Below the pieces are notes generated by a model. The model did not search any database. It saw only the letters and a program-made list of their open reading frames with translations, and was not told the origin of the DNA. Shown here piece after piece: positions 58,440 to 64,000 of a DNA stretch of 64,000 nucleotides. The DNA is taken from NCBI GenBank assembly GCA_949361645.1, contig OX442426.1, positions 3,034,673-3,098,672 on the forward strand. Direction: 5' to 3'. Source of the DNA: Spongilla lacustris. Lineage: Eukaryota > Porifera > Demospongiae > Spongillida > Spongillidae. Within the stretch, counting starts at the first letter, position 1; each line of letters opens with the position of its first letter. The translations under genes and the position numbers were made by a program.

Positions 58440-58830
58440 TAGCCATCTGCTTCCCCATAACCTAAAGAGCAGATGAAGGCAGCACATGAAGCCCCAAAAC
58501 TCCATGGCACAAATCTAGCTGGGCTTTTTGCCAGGCCCAACTTAGCTTGCACGCATGCGTAACAAAGCATTACTGCATCCCTCTGCTCTGAAGCTATGTA
58601 TCCAGCACAATGACATCCCCAATTAGTTGCCCCATGGATGTCCAAATTTGGCATATGATAGCTTACAATCAGTGGGGGGAAAGTACTGAAGAACTCACAT
58701 GTACCCATGTTTATACAAATGTCCAATGGTGGAACTAGTTCTTCAATAATTATGGAAGAGTGCATGGAGCACTACTACATTGCTACCAGCCTAAACATCA
58801 TCGTCTAGGAACCAGGCATGGTCATCAGTG
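58440..58830 (-). pseudogene. Non-LTR retrotransposon RT relic, second fragment
   Basis: AWFLDDDV, a stop, AGSNVVVLHALS, CEFFSTFPP and MPNLDI, then GCHCAGYIASEQRDA, and, after an apparent deletion, SFGASCAAFICSL. It repeats the region found at 57.2-57.8 kb, so it is a separate insertion or a duplication. Confidence 0.6.
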
Positions 58831-60030
58831 TCTATAGCAGAAGCAATCTTGTGCCCTCTCTCACCCTGCAGACCTACTCTTCAGCTGCACCTTGCAGGTG
58901 CATATTTGCTTCTTATCCTTCGGCAAGGCCAGTGCATATTTTCAATCACAATTGTACCGAGTAGTGCAATAGTTTTGTAATAATGTACCACCCAATACAC
59001 TTTTGCCCTTTAGAATCTTTGCATGATAGGCCCGTTACTCAACACAAAAATGCATGTCATGAAAAGCACTAATTACTTGTAAGTTGCAACTATAAATGTA
59101 GCAATGTGTGATGCACTGCTATATGCCTACATTCATATACACTTTTAACAGCAGGACGTATGTTGCAGTTAATTCCTTGGCAGAATTTTGAGATATATTG
59201 CATTCTTAGGTGCTAGGGTAAGCCCTGTTGCAACAGTTTGAAGAGGTACCTAAATTTCAGTTTTAAAAAAAAAAAACAGTTGACAGTAGAGAAAATCTCT
59301 CACCCACCAAAAACAACATATCTGGCTCAGGTTTACTTCCCATATTAAAAAGTACCCTATTTATCATACAACTTACTTGTATATGGGACAGTTACAGAGC
59401 AGTTAGCTCACTCTGAGGGTTCATTACTCCTCAATACGAGATGAAAAAAGCAACACTTTATGAGGGCTAATAAAACATTCTGTGACTCATTCACAGTTTG
59501 CTGATGAGTGAATTAACAAGCACTTTTTGTAAAGGGCTGTCAGAATCATCAAACTATATTTTAAAGTCTATGCCTTAATCAGAAACATTAATTACTTGTC
59601 ATTGATCTATTGAACTGAAAGGTGGAAGGTAGCATGCAAAATTACCCAACTGGGTTGGTAGTGTTTACAAGTACAAGTGTTATCAACAATGGACCATACT
59701 ACTAAATCTAATCACATGGGATAAGAGTTTGACATACATGACTGTTGTTACACACATGTCACATTGTGTACATGAACATGTAACAAGAATATTTAAGCTA
59801 CCTATTGATTGGATTCTAGGAAAATATGTATTCACAACCTTGGAAACAATGATAAAACTCATTTTAGTGATTTATCAACTCTTAAAGATTTTTAACCCGA
59901 AGTATACAGAGCCAAGTGCAGTATATAGCTTATCCCTTCAGTGAACACCTATAAGACTATTTCTCCATTGCAATACAAGCAACCCAGCAACAGATTGAAG
60001 CTATATACAAATTTCTTCATCTACATATCT
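58831..60030. other. Stretch without recognised genes
   Basis: Probable 3' side of the P450 gene. The last P450 exon should lie here on the minus strand, but I could not identify it. Confidence 0.4.
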
Positions 60031-60053
60031 CAATTTTAGTTATTACGACTCAC

Positions 60054-60952
60054 TTCTGTTTCCAATGCTTTTGCAAATTTGTACTTCTGCAGTACGCTAA
60101 TGAGGGTCATCTTGATCTCCATGAGTGCGAATCTCATTCCGATGCAGTTACGTGGGCCCCAGCCAAATGGCATGTGACACAACTGAGGTCGTATTTCTTT
60201 CTCTTCAGCAGAAAAGCTATATGTACATAAATATATTTCAATAGTAAACAATGTAGGTACGCTGTACCGTTCAGGTCTGAAGTTCTCTGGATCTCCCCAT
60301 ATTTTCTTATCGTGGTGTATGCTCATGACTGGGACTAGAACGGCACTTCCTTTTTGTATGTTAAGACCACCAACTTGAACATCTTCCTTACTCATTCGTC
60401 CAACCCTGGAAATATTAAATATATAGAGCCAATCTCATTAGATACAAACGTGAAAAAAATGACAGACAAGACAGTAAAATGCTGAATGCTTTCAACAGTA
60501 CACCAACGTACACAAGAGGTGCAGGGGGAAATATTCTAAGACTCTCTTGAACCACCATATCCAAGTATTCAATTTCATGAGTTGCCTCATAAATACCTGT
60601 GGAAATCTAAGACATCGGAAAATATCTGAATTATTTGCTTAGCTCTAATAGATGGTTATTTATATGTTGTGTATTTTACTACTGTGCCTGTTTGGATGTA
60701 TGGTGTACTCACAGAATGGGCTTTAAAGTAGTCATCCAATTCTTGACACAGTTTGTCTTGTACAGCAGGATTGACAGCTAGCAAGTAACTTGTGTATGCC
60801 AAGCAAGTTGCCGTAGTCTCAAATCCAGCTATCAAAAAAGTTATGGAATTGGCTACCAGATCACCATTTGTAAACAGAGCAGGTTTGTTTGTGTTATGGT
60901 TGCTCCCATTTTCACTCTCCAAATCTAGCATCAATTGCAAAAAATCGTTGTG
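60054..60952 (-). CDS. Cytochrome P450, CYP3-like (3' half, last exon not found)
   Basis: Exons 60952-60713, 60606-60512, 60405-60268 and 60216-60054, joined in frame at canonical GT/AG introns of 106, 106 and 51 bases. Visible P450 marks: I-helix AGFETTATCLAYTSYLL (oxygen activation), K-helix ESLR with PPAP, PERF region (FRPER.FSAEEKE), and the haem-binding loop FGWGPRNCIGMRFA with the thiolate Cys. These P450s are normally membrane-bound monooxygenases of the endoplasmic reticulum acting on lipophilic substrates. The first exon shown starts HNDFLQLMLDL, so about 60% of a normal P450 lies further upstream; the piggyBac end at 61284 is 330 bases away. A GTGAGT donor ends the last exon found. 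No stop or frameshift seen. Confidence 0.9.
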
Positions 60953-61284
60953 CTATAGAGGACACAACGTGTTATAACAAACATGATGCTATTACATGAA
61001 TGCTTGCTCTCCACATCATGATGCCATGTTCTCCCTTCCCACCTCTTATATAAAACTTAATTACAGTTACCAACACAACAATTGCACTCCATTTAAATTT
61101 TCATTTTTTACAGTTGACGCTGTACCCACTTATCAGCAATGATTTTAAAATCCAGTATCAAATGTGCTCTTCAAATGTAATTGTTACCAGGAAGATTTAT
61201 ATCAAAATGTCTATTTCTAATGTTTTGAATGTCAGAATTTCAAATAAATATTTTACCAATTGTTAGAGCAACCTTTTCTATTAA

Positions 61285-64000
61285 TGTTTAATCTCCAGCT
61301 CGTCGTCCTTATTTAATAGCGGTTATCGTCCTTAAATAAGGACGAACATTTGCAGTAAGTTTTTGTAAAAAATAATCGATGCATTTGAAAAGTAAAACCA
61401 TTTCACTATACACTATTCTACCCTTGTTCACATTATAGCCCTATGTATTTAAACTAAGTGTTTTATTGTATGGGAAAAAAGTTTAAGTGCAATAGTGTAT
61501 TTGTAGATCATGTTATTTATGGCATTCAAAACGTGCATTCCGGATTTGTTTATTAATGACATTATAGAATTATTTTCTAACTCTAATGCGTAAGGATTAT
61601 CAGACACTTCAATCAGTCTACATTCAGAAGATATAAAAAAGTTTGCACATATGTACATCCAAATTGCTAATTTATATGCTTTTTATTTCCCATAGATAAA
61701 CTGGACTGTCACGTTGAACAATATTTTACAGAATATTTTAATCTAATAAAGCGTCCTGAGAGATGAACACAAGTAGTTCTATGTTATGTCAAGTATATGA
61801 ATGCATCTTTGACTCTTTGTCAACTGCATTTACTTGTGTATAATGCAGTGAATGTCTGTAATGATAAAAATAATTTCATAAGTATTAAAACTCATTCCAG
61901 TTAGTTATTGGTATATTTAATACCCTTTGTAATGCATTGTGAGAGTGTGAAATCAAATTTGTCTTGTTGATTAAAATAAATGAAAATAAATCAGGCCAAT
62001 CAATCAAAACCAAAATCAATTCATATACCCTTGAGTTGAACATTGAGTGTTATTATTGATGTCATTTATAGCTGTGTTGCACTACTATCAGCAATGAGGG
62101 TGAGGTGCTGTTGAAAGCAGTTGTGTTTTGTACTTGGTTTGCAGAGAGTGTGAACATAACCTGTTGTAGCACTGGAGCATCCTTCACAACAGAATGATGA
62201 CTTTTGTAAACAAATTTTGCACTTCAATTGCACTTGCTTTTTATGATCACTATAAGCTTTCAAGGTTGACAATGGAATCGGGATATGTTGTTTCCCAATC
62301 TAATGAGAATAAAAAAACATTTTGTGGCAACGTTTCAGTGCATTACAGCAATATTACCTGTTCTTCTGATAACTTGTCTCGTAGAACCATTCCTTGCCCC
62401 AATAACACATTATTGATAAGCTCATATGCAAGTTTTCCCATAAAGGTTAGGAAATAATCTGGTGTCCCATATGTACTTTGCACTTCAAATGTGTAAGCCA
62501 GGAACGAATCAACAACACACATCCCAAAAACTGTGGTAAATATACGATGCCACCACTTGTGTGTACACCATTCACGTTCTAATTCAAGAGAACCTTGACG
62601 GTAATGATCATGTCTATCAATGATACAAAAACAACTGAAGAATTCCTCTATCATTACTGGTCGCTTGACCTCCTTGAAGTATACAACAGTCTCCAACACA
62701 TCATTTACTTCCTCCTTCTTGTGCCTTTTACGCTTGCAAGGAGTTCCTGAAAGTGTTGAACCAACATTAGACACAATTGTTTTCATCTTTTTATCAGCCC
62801 ATCCAAGAGCATAGAAGGGTATACCATTTTCAGCCTGAGTCTCCAATAAGCAGAAATCCCCCCGAGCTGGTACTGCTTCATCTTCCTGACCTTTTCCCCA
62901 AGACTGTAAGTATGCAAGTGGATATTCTTTATGTGCTGTCTTTACCATACCCATGAAGTACAGTCCCCTTTCTTGTACTTCCAAGAGGGTCTTCACTGAG
63001 GTGAAGGCAGAATCAGCATGCACCACACGGCCACTACCATAGTATTCCTTGGTTAGGCGATTAGTTACTGCTGTTCCCTCTCCATACTGTTGGAAATAGT
63101 CCTTTTTTCTGTTGGCTTCTTTCCCTTCCATTATCTCTAACTTCAGAATGATACCTGTGTCACCACAAGCAAGTGATTTGATTTCAGTACCCACTCCTTT
63201 AGGTTTGCGAGGCAGCTTTGTCTTATGAGGCATACCGTCCACAACATATTCACCATCAGCTCCTTTCCAAGAACTCATACATTCATCAACAACTAAGTGA
63301 CATCCAGGAATGATATGCTTTTTTCGTGTAAGGTTGAAATCATCAATGAAGCATCTGATGCTTTTCCATGGATCCTAAAAACATTGCATGCTATCAACAT
63401 TCTATACAACTTTGTATAATTACTTACATCAGTGCAGGTACCTTCAACATGAGGTGGAACAAAACTTAAGCACTTCAGTATATCTTGGAAGCGATGTCTA
63501 GTCATCCAATAATGACCAAAGTCTGCACCTTTGAACACACTTCCAGGTTCACTTCCAGTTTTCCAGTACACATGAATAGGACCCCGTTTAGGTTTACAAG
63601 CCATAGCAAGCCTCAATCCAAGAAATTTAAAAAAACTCACCCTTGTCAAGGTGACTCAATCCATTTGCATTCATGTTGATGTTGGTACACTGCAACATGC
63701 TATCGAGTCCACACATGGGATATAACAAAGTCTTTGGTTGACTCTCTTGTACATGTGACCACCTCACATGAGGAATGGAATTATAACGCCCTCCAGCTGA
63801 GGGATCAATGAGCAAAGATTCTCGCCATTTCCACATGCGACCATGTGGCATCAAAAGGGGGTGGAACTGGGTCTTCAAGAAAATCTTCATCCGTATGCAT
63901 TCTATATGAATTATTAATATTTAAAAATGTTTTCATACAAAACTATCTTTACCTTTGCTCATGTTCAACATCACTATTGCTATCACTTTCTGATGACGAG
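61285..64000 (-). mobile_element. piggyBac element PB-2 (right end outside window)
   Basis: The left end follows TTAA at 61281-61284 with TGTTTAATCTCCAG, matching the ends of PB-2n (CCTTTAATCTCCAG), followed by a hairpin GTCCTTATTTAA ... TTAAATAAGGAC. The transposase gene starts 780 bases further in. The right end lies beyond 64000. Confidence 0.75.
62066..64000 (-). CDS. Intron-bearing piggyBac transposase of PB-2 (partial)
   Basis: Minus-strand exons: from outside to 63953, 63901-63428, 63374-62358 and 62299-62066, with introns of 51, 53 and 58 bases (GTAAAG..TATAG, GTAAGT..TTTAG, GTAATA..ATTAG) that keep the frame. N-terminus acidic (SSSESDSNSD). Core: LVVDECMSSWKG (first Asp), VVHADSAFTSVKT (second Asp), CIIDRHDHYRQGSLELE (third Asp). 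C-terminal Cys-rich finger: CKICLQKSSFCCEGC ... HTLC. Two apparent frame slips sit in homopolymers (T7 near 63635, C5 near 63854) and could be sequence errors. Otherwise it looks intact. Introns inside a piggyBac core are unusual and make host domestication a possible alternative. Confidence 0.85.

Overview
This window reads as nuclear DNA of an early-branching marine invertebrate, most likely a sponge or cnidarian; I cannot name the species. Reasons: introns of about 50-110 bases with clean GT/AG borders, a CYP3-like cytochrome P450, AT-rich spacers full of ACATGTAC-type words, and a very dense mix of Ty3/gypsy elements, piggyBac, hAT, Tc1, an integrase/C48-protease element and non-LTR relics. 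No bacterial genes, operons, CRISPR arrays, tRNA or rRNA genes were recognised. Almost every recognisable coding stretch belongs to a transposable element. The only ordinary host gene I can defend is the P450 near 60-61 kb.

1-10.5 kb: a decayed Ty3/gypsy element (gypsy-1, + strand) is split in two. Its gag, protease, RT, RNase H and start of integrase lie at 1-2565; its integrase, tail and 3' LTR resume at 9190-10504. The 6.6 kb between is a composite. First comes a CsRn1-type gypsy with a tRNA-Trp-like primer site (2566-about 4657). Then, on the minus strand, comes most of a DNA element (copy A) carrying two genes: a five-exon BEN-domain-like gene and part of an unrecognised gene, with minisatellites between and inside them.

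10.5-22.6 kb: a gypsy 3' relic (11.55-12.2 kb), a transposase-like relic (16.0-16.8 kb) and a short second copy (copy B) of the BEN-carrying element (18.03-21.35 kb). Copy B is interrupted by a very young, internally deleted gypsy with identical LTR segments and a 5-bp target duplication. A 396-bp TA-flanked MITE with 49-bp terminal repeats follows.

22.6-35.9 kb: two hAT-like elements, one non-autonomous and one 2.8 kb element with an almost complete transposase, both with 5-bp target duplications. The larger sits in a non-LTR RT relic. A Tc1 relic follows at 33.6-34.1 kb.

35.9-45.0 kb: a complete but frameshifted piggyBac element bounded by TTAA, a nearly perfect 296-bp hairpin, a 35-base C tract, and a 2.5 kb element with 34-bp terminal inverted repeats encoding a decayed DDE-type protein of a family I cannot name.

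45.0-54.3 kb: a minus-strand integrase + Cys-rich + C48-protease-like element, a non-LTR fragment and a minus-strand gypsy (gypsy-4). 54.5-64 kb: a 964-bp non-autonomous piggyBac relative that keeps one ORF, non-LTR relics, the 3' half of a P450 gene, and an intron-bearing piggyBac whose left end lies just upstream of the P450 exons and whose right end is outside the window.

The genes do not form one pathway. The window is best read as several generations of nested transposon insertion beside one host gene.
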